From: Casimicrobium huifangae | GTDB taxonomy: Bacteria; Pseudomonadota; Gammaproteobacteria; Burkholderiales; Casimicrobiaceae | Direction: 5' to 3' | DNA length: 64,000 bases | Assembly (NCBI RefSeq): GCF_009746125.1 | Contig: NZ_CP041352.1 | Span: 1,453,847 to 1,517,846 of the forward strand | Shown: piece after piece, positions 9,588-18,584 of the stretch | How positions within the stretch are numbered: position 1 is the stretch's first letter | Layout: each line of letters begins with the position of its first letter | Notes under the pieces: model-generated | What the model was told of the DNA's origin: nothing | The model's database searches: none | Seen by the model: the letters and a program-made list of their open reading frames with translations, nothing else | Program-made: the position numbers and the translations under genes

Positions 9588-11576
9588 TTATCGTTCAAAG
9601 CGGACACGGTTGGCGATTACTTTGCCGCCACGCCAGGTGCCGCGCACTTCGACGGCAACGCCGTTGCGCAGGTCTGCGGTAGTACCGCGCTCGAATGACG
9701 CAGTGGACGCGTCGATGCTGGTGGTGCCGAGTACGAACGAAGACACGCTGACATAGGCGCTAACGGTCCCCGACGCTTCGAATTCAGTGCCATCCGAAGG
9801 CGTACCGGTGCTGGAGCCGCTCTTGATTTCGATCCGGGTCGCCCGAACCACACCGTTCACCAGCGATCCATTCACCTCGATCAGCACACCATTGCGCAGG
9901 TCATTCGCCGTACCGTCGACAAATGTTGCTGCCGAAGCATCGATCAACACGCCGCCAACGCGGAAGGAGGCAACGCTCGCAAAATCGGTCACATTGCCGG
10001 TGGCTTCGAAAGGTGTACCTGCGCTGCCAGTCGGGGGTGTACTGGTGCTGCTGCGAATCTCGACGCTCGTTGCACGCACCACACCGCCTGTCAGCGTACC
10101 CTTGATTTCGACCGATGCGCCATTGCGCAGGTCAGCGGCGCTGCCATCCTTGAACGTGGCTGCAGAGGCGTCAACACTAACCCCGGCAACGGTGAAGGAC
10201 GCGATGCTGACGAAATTGCTGACGGTGCCAGTGGCTTCGAATGCGCTGCTGCTACCGGGGTTGCTGGTGCTGCTGCCGGGGCTGGTGGTACCGGCATCGA
10301 CCCGTGCCCGCTTGAATTCGACGCGGGTGGCAATCAGCACACCGGCGACTACATTGCCTCGCACTTCCACGCGCTGGCCGTTGGCAAGCCCGGCGGCCGT
10401 GCCGTCCTCGAAAACCGCATTGCTGGAATCAACCTGCTGATTGTCAACGCGGAAGCTGGCTACGCTGGCGAACGCACTGATGGTGCCGTCGATTTCGGCG
10501 CTGCCCATTGCTGACGCGCTGACCGAAGATTGCGGGGTGTCGTCAAGCTGCACGATGGTGGCGACGAAGACCCCGTTGACGAAACCGCCGTGCACTTCCA
10601 CCTCGGCGCCGACCACCAACTGCGCAACTGTCCCGCGAACGATGCTGGCGTGGCTGATATCCACCGCAGTGCCGTTGACGAAGAGCGTCCCGGTTGAGCC
10701 GAGTGCGGTGATGAAGCCGTGAATTTCATCGACCAGAGCCGGCGTGGTGCTGCCGGCAAAGGAGAGTTTGACCTCAGTGGCTTTCAGCACACCGCTGACC
10801 AGCACGCCTTCTGCACTGGCGGCAACGCCATTGGCGAGCGCGGCCGCCGTGCCACCTTCAAAGCGGGCTTGTGAGGCATCGACCGCCTGGCTGCCGATGT
10901 TGAATGAAGAGACCGAAATGAAGCCGCTGACCGCACCGCTGATGGTGACGTCCTCACCGGTGGGGCGCGGTGTGCCGGCGCGCTTCTCCACCGAGGCATC
11001 GCTGCTGACGCCAGTAGAGCAGAAGGCGACGGCCTCGTCGGCGAAGCCGGTCTTGACCGTCGCTGCCTGCAGCTTCAGCTCGTTGCTGTAGCGATGATTG
11101 CCATCGGCGCGGTTGTTGAAGGCGCGGAAGATTGGACGAGCACCCGCATCGCAGCGCCCGGCGGTTGGTGTCAGCGCAAAGAAGGCGACACCTTCATCGC
11201 TGAAGCCTTTCGGATTGCTCGCGATCGGCAGGCTGCGCAGCAGCGCGATGTCGGACGCGCTGGAGGTGAACACGTGCGATGAGGTGGCCGGGTTGAAGAA
11301 CCGCTGCACCGCGACGGCGTTCGCCGGTCGGTTCTTGTTGTTCTCGGACCAGGCGGCGAAGCTGCGCCCGGTAGCCAGGAATGACAGATTCGCCGGCGCG
11401 CTGGTGAGCGCCCGCTGGTCGTCGGCAGAACCGGTCATGAAGTAGTGACCGGTTGGTGCATGGAAGAACTCCATCACCGTCACGTCGGGTGGCGCGGCGG
11501 CGAATACAGTGGGGGCAACGCCGATGGTCAGCGCCGCGATCGCCGCAGCGGGGAGAGATTGGGACAGTATGCGCAT
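9588..11576 (-). CDS. secreted protein with DUF5648 domain and six DUF5666-type repeats
   Basis: Exported protein of 662 residues. A signal peptide (MRILSQSLPAAAIAALTIG...VFAA) is followed by a DUF5648-like beta-propeller-type region (EFFHAPTGHYFMTGS near 38, RFFNPATSSHVFTSS near 95, a third copy near 150). Then come six tandem DUF5666-type beta repeats of about 65-75 residues, each with a VDASxAxFxxGTxxxLxNG core and a GGVVRATxVEIK-like end, separated by Ser/Gly/Thr-rich linkers. Function unknown; a surface or matrix protein is likely. ATG 11576 has GAAAGGAA upstream. A TGTATTT-N16-CTCTGT motif lies at 11649-11677. Confidence 0.75.
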   Translation of the reverse strand: MRILSQSLPAAAIAALTIGVAPTVFAAAPPDVTVMEFFHAPTGHYFMTGSADDQRALTSAPANLSFLATGRSFAAWSENNKNRPANAVAVQRFFNPATSSHVFTSSASDIALLRSLPIASNPKGFSDEGVAFFALTPTAGRCDAGARPIFRAFNNRADGNHRYSNELKLQAATVKTGFADEAVAFCSTGVSSDASVEKRAGTPRPTGEDVTISGAVSGFISVSSFNIGSQAVDASQARFEGGTAAALANGVAASAEGVLVSGVLKATEVKLSFAGSTTPALVDEIHGFITALGSTGTLFVNGTAVDISHASIVRGTVAQLVVGAEVEVHGGFVNGVFVATIVQLDDTPQSSVSASAMGSAEIDGTISAFASVASFRVDNQQVDSSNAVFEDGTAAGLANGQRVEVRGNVVAGVLIATRVEFKRARVDAGTTSPGSSTSNPGSSSAFEATGTVSNFVSIASFTVAGVSVDASAATFKDGSAADLRNGASVEIKGTLTGGVVRATSVEIRSSTSTPPTGSAGTPFEATGNVTDFASVASFRVGGVLIDASAATFVDGTANDLRNGVLIEVNGSLVNGVVRATRIEIKSGSSTGTPSDGTEFEASGTVSAYVSVSSFVLGTTSIDASTASFERGTTADLRNGVAVEVRGTWRGGKVIANRVRFER

Positions 11577-11648
11577 GATGTTTCCTTTCAGCCGATGACC
11601 CGCACAGGCGGGCGACGAGGAGGTGGTGATCTCGATCCCCCGTCGCCA

Positions 11649-11677
11649 ACAGAGCGCCGGCTGGCTCGAGAAATACA
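11649..11677 (-). promoter_or_regulatory. predicted ECF promoter P1 (TGTATTT-N16-CTCTGT)
   Basis: On the minus strand TGTATTT (11671-11677) and CTCTGT (11649-11654) are separated by exactly 16 bp, 72 bp before the start codon of the DUF5648/DUF5666 gene. The same two blocks at the same spacing occur in front of three other units of this cluster (13297, 15033, 18585). The intervening 16 bp differ between copies. Confidence 0.75.
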
Positions 11678-11702
11678 TCGTCACGAGAATTTCTTTGTGG
11701 TG

Positions 11703-11737
11703 AAAAAAGGCCGGCATGCGTTGTACGCTTGCCGGCC
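11703..11737 (-). terminator. rho-independent terminator of the GWSG-repeat protein gene
   Basis: On the minus strand a 12-bp stem with one mismatch (GGCCGGCAAGCG / CGCATGCCGGCC, 11709-11737) is followed by TTTTTT. It lies 22 bp after the stop codon at 11760 and separates this unit from the next secreted-protein gene. Confidence 0.85.
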
Positions 11738-11759
11738 ACAGCGATGCTTGCAACTGGAC

Positions 11760-13256
11760 TTACTTGCTGAAACTCGCTTTTGCCGAAAGATTGGCGTTGA
11801 CCGTCAGTGTGCAGGTGGAGTTGGTGCCGGTGCAAGCGCCCGACCAGCCAGTGAAGTTCTTGCCTGCCGGTGGTGTGGCAGTCAGCGTGACGCTGGTGCC
11901 CGCCGCGTAGTTGGCCTGGCAGACATTGCCGCAGTTGATGCCGCCGACGTTGCTGGTGACAGTTCCGGGGTTGCTGGTGGCGACCTTCAGTGTGAGCCCA
12001 CCGCTACCCCCGCCACCACCACCGCCGCCAGTCACAGCCTGGGACCAGTTGGCGGTCGCTGCGATTGCGCCCCGGACCGTTACCGTGCATGTCGTTTGCG
12101 CACCGCTGCAGGCGCCGCTCCAGCCGGCGAAGGTGCTGCCGCTGTCTGCTTTGGCGCTGAGTGTTACAGCGGTCCCGGCCACGTAGGCGGCGACGCACTT
12201 GTTGCCGCAGGCGATGACCTTGTCGCTACTTTCCACCCTTCCGCTGCCCGTGCCAGCGGATTTCACCGTCAGATTGTCGCCCTGCACTTCCACCGCAGTC
12301 ATCTGCGCGCTGATGAAGTCGCCCAGTTCGCCTGCCTGTGGCGCAGTGCAGGTCAGATCAGCACAGAGCGCCTCGTTGGTGATCGGGTCCACGGCGCCGG
12401 TGTAGTTGTAGAGTTCGTAGCGGCGTACCACTGTTCGCGTCGTCGGGTCGAGGTTGGTCGAGCCGGATTTGCGATTGCGACGTTGATGGCCGTTGCTGCC
12501 GGTCCGCGGTTCAGCCTGAATGACGTCCCACTGCACTTCGAGCTGCGCCGGATCCATCGGCACGGTGTTCGGGTTCTCGGTGATCAGTTCATCCAGCGTG
12601 ACGGTGCGCGGCAACTGGCGAACAAAAACCTTCATCCATTGCGCGTTGCCGTAGCGTTCCGGTGCTTCCGGCGGCTCGGGCGCTTCCACCTCGGCGACGA
12701 TCACCGGCGGATTGTTGACGACGGCGACGGGCTGCACGGTGTAGTTCGGCCACGCCACCGGCATCGGCGGATCGACAGGTACATAGCTGCCGGGGTTGGC
12801 AGCATCGCGTACCAGCCAGCGTGACGTCACCTTGTTGGCGGCGCCGTAGTAATGCACGCCGAAGTGCTCGCAGCCAGCGTTGTCATAGGTGGCCGTGTTC
12901 CATTGGTAGCAGGTGCCCGCGAAGCCCGTGCCCGGAGCGTGAGCGATGGTTTTGGTCAGACTGCAGTCGCGGCTTTCCCAGCGTACGCGGGTGCCGGATA
13001 TCGCGCCAGCGGTGTACGCGGCAATGGCGGGCACGCCGTAGCGCTGCACTGTGAAGGTGGACGGTATGGCTGTGGGCGCCACGCCCTCGAGCTCCACCTC
13101 GAAACCGCAGGCGTCCTGCCCGGTGTTGTTGACGACGTCGAAGTTGCCGAGCGAGCCGTAGATGGTCGCCGTTTGTGCCTGCGAGACGGCGCTGGCGGCC
13201 AGCGCGAGGCTGCCGAGCACGGCGGCGGCCAGTGGGTGTCTGCCAAGGATTTGCAT
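11760..13256 (-). CDS. secreted protein with two C-terminal GWSGAC repeats
   Basis: Exported protein of 498 residues. The N-terminus has a clear signal peptide (about 28 residues ending in AVSQAQ). The central 300 residues match no domain I recognise but contain paired cysteines. The C-terminus has two repeats of about 70 residues joined by a Gly8 linker, each with paired cysteines, an AAGTxVTLxA stretch and FxGWSGACxGxxxxCxxTV, the pattern of bacterial surface beta repeats (InlB-B/Flg_new-like). Probably a secreted or cell-surface adhesin-like protein. The P2 motif lies 41 bp upstream and a terminator follows the gene. Confidence 0.72.
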   Translation of the reverse strand: MQILGRHPLAAAVLGSLALAASAVSQAQTATIYGSLGNFDVVNNTGQDACGFEVELEGVAPTAIPSTFTVQRYGVPAIAAYTAGAISGTRVRWESRDCSLTKTIAHAPGTGFAGTCYQWNTATYDNAGCEHFGVHYYGAANKVTSRWLVRDAANPGSYVPVDPPMPVAWPNYTVQPVAVVNNPPVIVAEVEAPEPPEAPERYGNAQWMKVFVRQLPRTVTLDELITENPNTVPMDPAQLEVQWDVIQAEPRTGSNGHQRRNRKSGSTNLDPTTRTVVRRYELYNYTGAVDPITNEALCADLTCTAPQAGELGDFISAQMTAVEVQGDNLTVKSAGTGSGRVESSDKVIACGNKCVAAYVAGTAVTLSAKADSGSTFAGWSGACSGAQTTCTVTVRGAIAATANWSQAVTGGGGGGGGSGGLTLKVATSNPGTVTSNVGGINCGNVCQANYAAGTSVTLTATPPAGKNFTGWSGACTGTNSTCTLTVNANLSAKASFSK

Positions 13257-13296
13257 GAGGACTCCTGCCTGTTGGTTGTCGAGGGTGATGCCTCTG

Positions 13297-13325
13297 ACAG
13301 AGCGGGAGTCGACGTCACAAATACA
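13297..13325 (-). promoter_or_regulatory. predicted ECF promoter P2 (TGTATTT-N16-CTCTGT)
   Basis: Minus strand: TGTATTT at 13319-13325, CTCTGT at 13297-13302, 16-bp spacer, ahead of the secreted GWSG-repeat protein (start 13256). The motif sits between palindromic element copy A and the gene. Confidence 0.75.
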
Positions 13326-13351
13326 TTGTCATAAGACTATTTTCGTCAATA

Positions 13352-13467
13352 CCTTTTTTATGGAAGGCTCAGCTGATAAGGGCTATAACTACAAAAACGA
13401 CAAAAGTCGATTTTCGGAGAAAAATGGCTTGGAGCCCAATGCAAATGGGCTATTACGCAAAAAGCTG
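13352..13467. repeat. 115-bp palindromic element, copy A
   Basis: T-tract at 13354-13359, GGGCT at 13380-13384, core AGTCGATT at 13405-13412, AGCCC at 13433-13437 and AAAAAGCTG at 13459-13467, with exactly 20 bp on each side of the core. The two halves are imperfect inverted repeats. It lies between the 3' end of the subtilase gene and the promoter of the GWSG-repeat protein gene. Four more copies occur at 19285, 29040, 51326 and 56479. Confidence 0.85.
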
Positions 13468-13492
13468 ATGACGCTGACCGCACAGTTGGCGA

Positions 13493-15007
13493 TCAGGGCA
13501 GGTTCATCAGGCAGACGTTCTTCAGGTAGCTGCGGATGCTGTCCCAGGTATTGCGCGCAGCGGTGGCGGTCGCCGCGTTGCTGACGGCGGTGCCGGTCAT
13601 ACCCATCATGGCCCGCATGATGATCAGACCATCGGTGGTGGGCAGCGCCTGGCCATCGCCGTCGATGTCCATCGAACAGGTTTCAACCACCGCAGCGGCG
13701 TCAATCTGCGGAATATTGGTCCCGGTCAGCGGTGTCGCTGTGCGCTCAATCTTGCGGACCACGTCGCGCGGTGCGAGTTCGGGCTGGGCGGCGCGCAGCA
13801 GTGCTGCCGTGCCCGCCACCAGCGGTGCTGCCATTGAAGTGCCGCTCCAGGTGGCATAGCCAGTAGCCGACGCGCTGGTCGGCATCGCGCTGGTGATGGC
13901 GTCGCCCGGCGCGGCAACGCTCACCCACGAGCCGCTGTTGCTGAATGAGGCCAGGTGTTTGCTGGCGTCACTGGCGCCAACGGCGATCAAGCCATAGACG
14001 CTCTCCGCAGCAGGATATTCCTTGGCGGGTGGGTCACCCGGGCCAAGATTGCCCGCTGCAGCAACGATGACTGGCGCAATGCCGTTGGCGCAGCGCGTCT
14101 TGTCGTTGTCATAGCCAGGGTTCGAGAAGTTGAGCAGCGGATCAGTGTCGTCCGGCGGCTCGCAGGTGAAGAGCTTGGCGATAGAGGTAAGCACTTTCAT
14201 CCGCAGCGGCGTGCCCAGACTCAGATTGATCACATGGGCACCGTCATCCGTGGCAGGGTTGCCGTCCGGGTCAATCGCCTTCTGCATTGCCTCAGCCAGC
14301 ACCCACACGTTGCCGACGCCATAGGGGTCAAGCACACGGTACGGCACGATCTTCGCATTCGGCGCCGAGAGCGCGATCAGGCCAGCCACGTGCGTGCCAT
14401 GTCCGAAGCCCTGATTGCATCCGGTGGTCACGCCGGGCGGGCAGGGCGTGCCCACTTCGCTCGGGTCGCTGTCGCCATCGACAAAGTCGTAGCCGGGCAG
14501 CAGCTTGCCAGCCAGCGCGGGGTGCGTGGTGTCGACGCCGGTATCAAGCACGGCTACCCGCACGCCGTTGCCGCGGGTAAACAGGTGGGCCTCTTTCAGG
14601 CGCATGGCAGCGGGGGCCCATTGGGCGGCGTAGGCGGTGGGGCTGCCGACTGTCCAAGCTTGGTTTTTGCGCGCTTCCGGCGAGTTCGCCGTGTAATTTG
14701 GTTCCGCCAACAGCACGTCGGCGTTGCCCGTGACCGAAGCGATGGCTGCATTGACGTCGCTGCCGACCGGCAATTTAAGGCGGTAGATCGGACGGCTGCC
14801 AAACTGGATGGTTTGTACGACGCTCAATTGCGCCTGGATACCGGCCAATGCAGTGGTGGTGCGCAGCTTTACGACGATTTCGTCGGGTTTGAAATCGGCG
14901 CCGAACGCGCTGGCCGCCAGCATGCAAACGACGCCCACGACCATAGCGCGGGCGATGCAGCTCAGACGAGACAGGCTGTGAGTCATCTGGAAAGCGGGCA
15001 TTGACAT
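13493..15007 (-). CDS. secreted S8 (subtilisin-like) serine protease with C-terminal EF-hand/dockerin-like tail
   Basis: Exported protease of 504 residues. Signal peptide (VVGVVCMLAASAFGA), a propeptide-like region to about 115, then the S8 domain with catalytic Asp in VLDTGVDTTHP (about 154), His in GHGTHVAG (about 203) and Ser in GTSMAAP (about 388). The tail has a Ca-binding loop, MDIDGDG, and a helix (GLIIMRAMMGMTG) like half a dockerin, and ends near an isolated Cys. The P3 motif lies 26 bp before ATG 15007, which supports a start near 15007/15001 over the later ATG at 14986. Probably regulated together with the CHAT gene upstream. Confidence 0.88.
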   Translation of the reverse strand: MSMPAFQMTHSLSRLSCIARAMVVGVVCMLAASAFGADFKPDEIVVKLRTTTALAGIQAQLSVVQTIQFGSRPIYRLKLPVGSDVNAAIASVTGNADVLLAEPNYTANSPEARKNQAWTVGSPTAYAAQWAPAAMRLKEAHLFTRGNGVRVAVLDTGVDTTHPALAGKLLPGYDFVDGDSDPSEVGTPCPPGVTTGCNQGFGHGTHVAGLIALSAPNAKIVPYRVLDPYGVGNVWVLAEAMQKAIDPDGNPATDDGAHVINLSLGTPLRMKVLTSIAKLFTCEPPDDTDPLLNFSNPGYDNDKTRCANGIAPVIVAAAGNLGPGDPPAKEYPAAESVYGLIAVGASDASKHLASFSNSGSWVSVAAPGDAITSAMPTSASATGYATWSGTSMAAPLVAGTAALLRAAQPELAPRDVVRKIERTATPLTGTNIPQIDAAAVVETCSMDIDGDGQALPTTDGLIIMRAMMGMTGTAVSNAATATAARNTWDSIRSYLKNVCLMNLP

Positions 15008-15032
15008 GGGCTTGCAGCTCGGGAAATGTCCG

Positions 15033-15061
15033 ACAGAGCGAACGTAGTCCGAAAAAATACA
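15033..15061 (-). promoter_or_regulatory. predicted ECF promoter P3 (TGTATTT-N16-CTCTGT)
   Basis: Minus strand: TGTATTT at 15055-15061 and CTCTGT at 15033-15038 with a 16-bp spacer, 26 bp ahead of the subtilase start codon. That distance is nearly the same as for P4 in front of the 183-aa gene. Confidence 0.78.
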
Positions 15062-15115
15062 CCAAATGAAGAAATAGTTCTGATGCGAACTAATTCTGGC
15101 AGTTCGCTATCACCG

Positions 15116-17959
15116 CTACCAACCGCCAAAGGTGGCGAATGCGGCCCAGTGAAATGGGTGCGCATGCTGCTCCCGAACAGCTCGCTGCGCCAGCTGGCTG
15201 GCGCCAGTCGGCGTCGCGCCGGATTGAAGTGCCCGGTAAAAGGCGGTCATCCAGTCCACCGTCGTCTCGTCATCCACCGGCCACAGGCTTGCCACCACCC
15301 GCGACGCACCGCCGATGAGGAAGGCTCGCACCAGACCGAATACCTCATCGCCCTCAGACTCGGTAGCTACGCCGCTGTCACAGGCACTGAGCACCACCAG
15401 CGCATTGCTGAGGCCGAGCTTCTCGGCGTCAAGCGCTGAAAAGTTGCCATCGGCCAGTTCTAGGGCGGAAAAGGCGGGGTTGTCGGAGCGAAAGACGCCG
15501 TGGCAAGCGAGATGGATGCTGTCCGCCGACAAGCCCAATTGGCGAAGCGTCTCGCTGTTGGCTGCATCGTCGGTTTCGACCCATGCACGGGGAAATATCT
15601 GCCGTAGCGCATCGGCTTCCCGGCTCGCATGAACGAGGCGCTGTGTGTCCGCCAGAACCAGTGGTGCCACGACGGCAGGTGCGGGGCGGGCCAGCACCTG
15701 CGCGGCCACGGCGACACTGGGCGCGACAGCGATTGGCACGTGTTCGCCCAAATATCTGCTGCCATCGTGCAAGGCCGCGAAAGCAACGGCACCGAGCTTT
15801 CCATGCGGTACCACCAGCAGATGCCGCGCGTGACTGAGCGCCGGAGTCAATGGCGCCCAGATCAGGCCATGCAACTGCTGCAACGCTTTCCGCGCGCGTG
15901 CCTCCAGTTGCAGCACATGCTGCGGCGGCAGCAACCGGCTGGTGCGCATGGCATCCATCTGGAACTGCACACGGCGGATGGCGCCTTGCACGACGTCCCA
16001 TGGCGCCACGCTGCGAGCCATGCGAACAGACGTGTCATTGATCACGCAGGCAAAGAGTTCGTCATCTATGACACCGTATTCGACGATGACGGCGTCGTTT
16101 GGCAGTCCCCGTTGCAGTTCGGCCAACGACCGATCGTTGAGAGTGATCGCCGACCCGGTCTGTCGGTTCCCTCCGGCCGTCAAGCGCCATCGACGCTGGA
16201 CCTCAAGGTAATCATGTTCGAGCCGACCGATTTCAGTCTCGGCCGCTTCGGTATCGTCGCCTTCCTCGCGCAGGCGCCTCAGGCGACGCTGTGACCAAGC
16301 GAGACGATATTGCAGCTCGTCGAGCGCTTTGTTGCCTGTAGCCTGGTTAAGTGTGATGTCACCCAGTCGGTCAGCAAGCGCGCGCGCGCGAAAACGTTCA
16401 AGCGCCAGTAGGACTGCTAGCGCTTGACTTTGTTCGCTCATGTCGTCAAGTGACAGCCGTAGCAACTCGCGGTAAGGCACCAGAGCTGCAGTTAGGAAAG
16501 AGTGGCGCAATTCATCGCCACCAAGGCGGTCACGTTGCTCCTCCACGATCGAGACCGCACATTCGAAATGGTGTCTGGCGCCATCGAGATCGTGTTCGCG
16601 TGTAGCTATGTACCCCAGTTGAGTCAGGGCACGCAGCTCAACCGACTGCAGCCTTTGTTCATGAGCACTGGCGAGTAGTCGCGCAAAGGTGCCGCGCGCA
16701 TCGCTCAACCTGCCGCAGTGGCAATCGCACTCGGCCAAAAGCACCTCAGCGCGGATCTGGTGAGCAGCCATGCCAAGCTTTCGGAATGCCGCTTCCGCGC
16801 CTGCCGCCTGTTCACGCGCCGGATCGAAGTGGCCAGTGTTCATGGCGTGCTCGGCTCGCGCCAACGCCACCGCCGCTTGGCCAGCTACTTGCGTCTGACT
16901 AGCAAAAACACGGTCTGCTTCCGACAGCAGACTGTCCAGTTGAGGATCGCCTGGCCGCAGCGCAGCTATCACCTTAGCGAGCTCGACGCGTGTCCACGCC
17001 GCCTCAAGATTCATTTCAAGGGGTTCGAAACGCTCAATCGAGTGTTGCAGGAGCGCGGTCGCTTCCGGCAGCAAATTTAGCTCGAAATAAACCTGACCAA
17101 GCTGCCGCTCCGCGTTTGCCAGATGCTGAGGCATCGACAACCGCTCATACTGCTGACGGGCGAGTTCGAACCCCGCTAACGCAGCAGCAAATTCACCTCG
17201 TGCCAAGTAAATGAGTGCGGCAGATTCCTCACATAGCGCAGACAGTATTGGCCAACCACGTTTAGTCGCTTCAATTTTGCCGCTGGAGTAATGCGCCAAC
17301 GCGATATCGAACGTCCCATTTGCGGCAAGCGCGTCAGCAAGGCCAATGGTGCTTTGCACCAGTCGCTCTAGATCGTTGCCTTGGCGCAGCCCGGGCATAG
17401 CGGATTCGTAGTGTTGTATCGCGCCGGAGTAGTCCGAGCGCGCGTAACTCAACTGCCCAAGATTCAAACTCACCCGGCTCGCGGCATGCATGTCACCCAG
17501 CGCGACAAGCTCATCGCGCGCAGCGATGCCGCACTGCTCTGCGTCGTCGAGTCGCCCCTGCATGCAGAGCACCAGCACGCGGGGCACCTGTGTTTGTGCA
17601 GCCGCAGCGGCGAGGCCGAGCGCGCGGAACTGGCTGGCCGCCTGCTGCAGCAGGGTGTCAGCGTCGGACATCCGCCCCGCCGCGATGGCTGCCAGGGCAG
17701 CCACCCAGTCGTGCAGCGCTGGTATTGGGCTGGCAGGTGTGGAGCGGTCGAGCGCCAGCAGTTGCCGCAGCAACTCTTCAACGGTTGCCACCTGCGCCTG
17801 ATTGGTGCTCCAGCAGGCGAGCGCGGCATCCTTGAGCGCCCACGCCAGCGCGGTGCGCCGTGTGTCGTCAAGGTCGACAGGAAGCTGTGATTCGCCAGCG
17901 ATCAGCGCGGTGGCCAGCGCTTCGGCGGAAAACGGGGCGGACGGGGCAGCGGCGGGCAT
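15116..17959 (-). CDS. TPR-CHAT protein (caspase-like peptidase)
   Basis: Cytoplasmic protein of 947 residues. Residues 1 to about 560 form an alpha-helical array of TPR-like repeats (alternating A-L-A-x-Y motifs), then a charged coiled-coil stretch near 570-620, then a CHAT domain to the C-terminus. The caspase-type dyad is intact: His820 in HLACHG and Cys860 in LSACDSG, followed by GGASRVVASLWPVDD. CHAT proteins are clan-CD cysteine peptidases; known examples include separase relatives and the TPR-CHAT partner of type III-E CRISPR effectors, but no CRISPR genes are visible here. It lies 49 bp after the 183-aa gene and likely shares promoter P4. Confidence 0.88.
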   Translation of the reverse strand: MPAAAPSAPFSAEALATALIAGESQLPVDLDDTRRTALAWALKDAALACWSTNQAQVATVEELLRQLLALDRSTPASPIPALHDWVAALAAIAAGRMSDADTLLQQAASQFRALGLAAAAAQTQVPRVLVLCMQGRLDDAEQCGIAARDELVALGDMHAASRVSLNLGQLSYARSDYSGAIQHYESAMPGLRQGNDLERLVQSTIGLADALAANGTFDIALAHYSSGKIEATKRGWPILSALCEESAALIYLARGEFAAALAGFELARQQYERLSMPQHLANAERQLGQVYFELNLLPEATALLQHSIERFEPLEMNLEAAWTRVELAKVIAALRPGDPQLDSLLSEADRVFASQTQVAGQAAVALARAEHAMNTGHFDPAREQAAGAEAAFRKLGMAAHQIRAEVLLAECDCHCGRLSDARGTFARLLASAHEQRLQSVELRALTQLGYIATREHDLDGARHHFECAVSIVEEQRDRLGGDELRHSFLTAALVPYRELLRLSLDDMSEQSQALAVLLALERFRARALADRLGDITLNQATGNKALDELQYRLAWSQRRLRRLREEGDDTEAAETEIGRLEHDYLEVQRRWRLTAGGNRQTGSAITLNDRSLAELQRGLPNDAVIVEYGVIDDELFACVINDTSVRMARSVAPWDVVQGAIRRVQFQMDAMRTSRLLPPQHVLQLEARARKALQQLHGLIWAPLTPALSHARHLLVVPHGKLGAVAFAALHDGSRYLGEHVPIAVAPSVAVAAQVLARPAPAVVAPLVLADTQRLVHASREADALRQIFPRAWVETDDAANSETLRQLGLSADSIHLACHGVFRSDNPAFSALELADGNFSALDAEKLGLSNALVVLSACDSGVATESEGDEVFGLVRAFLIGGASRVVASLWPVDDETTVDWMTAFYRALQSGATPTGASQLAQRAVREQHAHPFHWAAFATFGGW

Positions 17960-18008
17960 GCCTGCATTTTGCCGCGCCGGCTACGGCGGACGCCTTTACG
18001 CGTCGGCG

Positions 18009-18560
18009 CTAGTGGTTGCCAATATCAATCGGCGGCAGCTCCACGACGTCGCCGGCGAAGCGCAGCGTCATCCAGTAGGTGCCGGCGCGCATTGCTTCCA
18101 GTTCAAAACTGCCGAGATCGTCGAGCTCTACGCTTTGCGGCGGCGGCCCGTCGCGATCAATCGACGTATCCACCGAGATTTCCACCGAGCCGCGCTCCTC
18201 AGGGCCGAGGATTTGTCCGGCCAGCACGTAGCTGTTGGCGGCGGAGACGATGCGCAGATCAATGTCGCGACCATCAGCGCTGAACATCAGGTGGCGGGTT
18301 TGCCGTGACAAGCCAGCCGAGCGCAAGCCCAGTGCACCCGGTGTGGTGGCCCAGCTATCGAAGGTGAGCACCGCGCGCACCTTGCGGACGGCTGCGCCAA
18401 CAGCGCCAGTCAGCGTAGCCGCAGGCGCGGTGACCGCTTGCGTGGGCCACAGGCTGACTGCGGCGGCGACCAGCGGCGCTGGCGCGTCGACCAGTTTCAG
18501 CGCGCCGCGTACGGCATCGCCAAGTGCGTCGTCGTCAAGTGAGGCGGGCGATTTGTTCAC
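18009..18560 (-). CDS. uncharacterised protein between the sigma factor and CHAT genes
   Basis: Protein of 183 residues that I do not recognise. There is no signal peptide or convincing membrane segment. The first 60 residues are Ala-rich and probably helical. The C-terminal 100 residues look like a beta-sandwich: LRIVSAANSYVLAGQILGP, then VELDDLGSFELEAMRAG and YWMTLRFAGDVVELPP, similar in pattern to carboxypeptidase-regulatory-like or filament-type beta domains. Its position between an ECF sigma factor and a CHAT protein suggests a regulator or a substrate/adaptor of either, which is inference. P4 sits 25 bp upstream of the ATG, so it appears to head its own transcript. Confidence 0.7.
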   Translation of the reverse strand: MNKSPASLDDDALGDAVRGALKLVDAPAPLVAAAVSLWPTQAVTAPAATLTGAVGAAVRKVRAVLTFDSWATTPGALGLRSAGLSRQTRHLMFSADGRDIDLRIVSAANSYVLAGQILGPEERGSVEISVDTSIDRDGPPPQSVELDDLGSFELEAMRAGTYWMTLRFAGDVVELPPIDIGNH

Positions 18561-18584
18561 GTCATGGTTCTCCGGGTTCGCTCA

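Noticed and set aside
9700-10900. Regular direct repeats that might suggest a CRISPR or tandem array
   Set aside because: The periodicity of about 200 bp follows the protein repeats (DUF5666-type) in frame; there are no short identical repeats with unique spacers.
11445-12824. 459-codon open frame on the plus strand
   Set aside because: Runs antisense to two secreted-protein genes, and its translation is Arg/Gly/Ala-rich without recognisable structure; the terminator at 11703-11737 and promoter P1 fall inside it.
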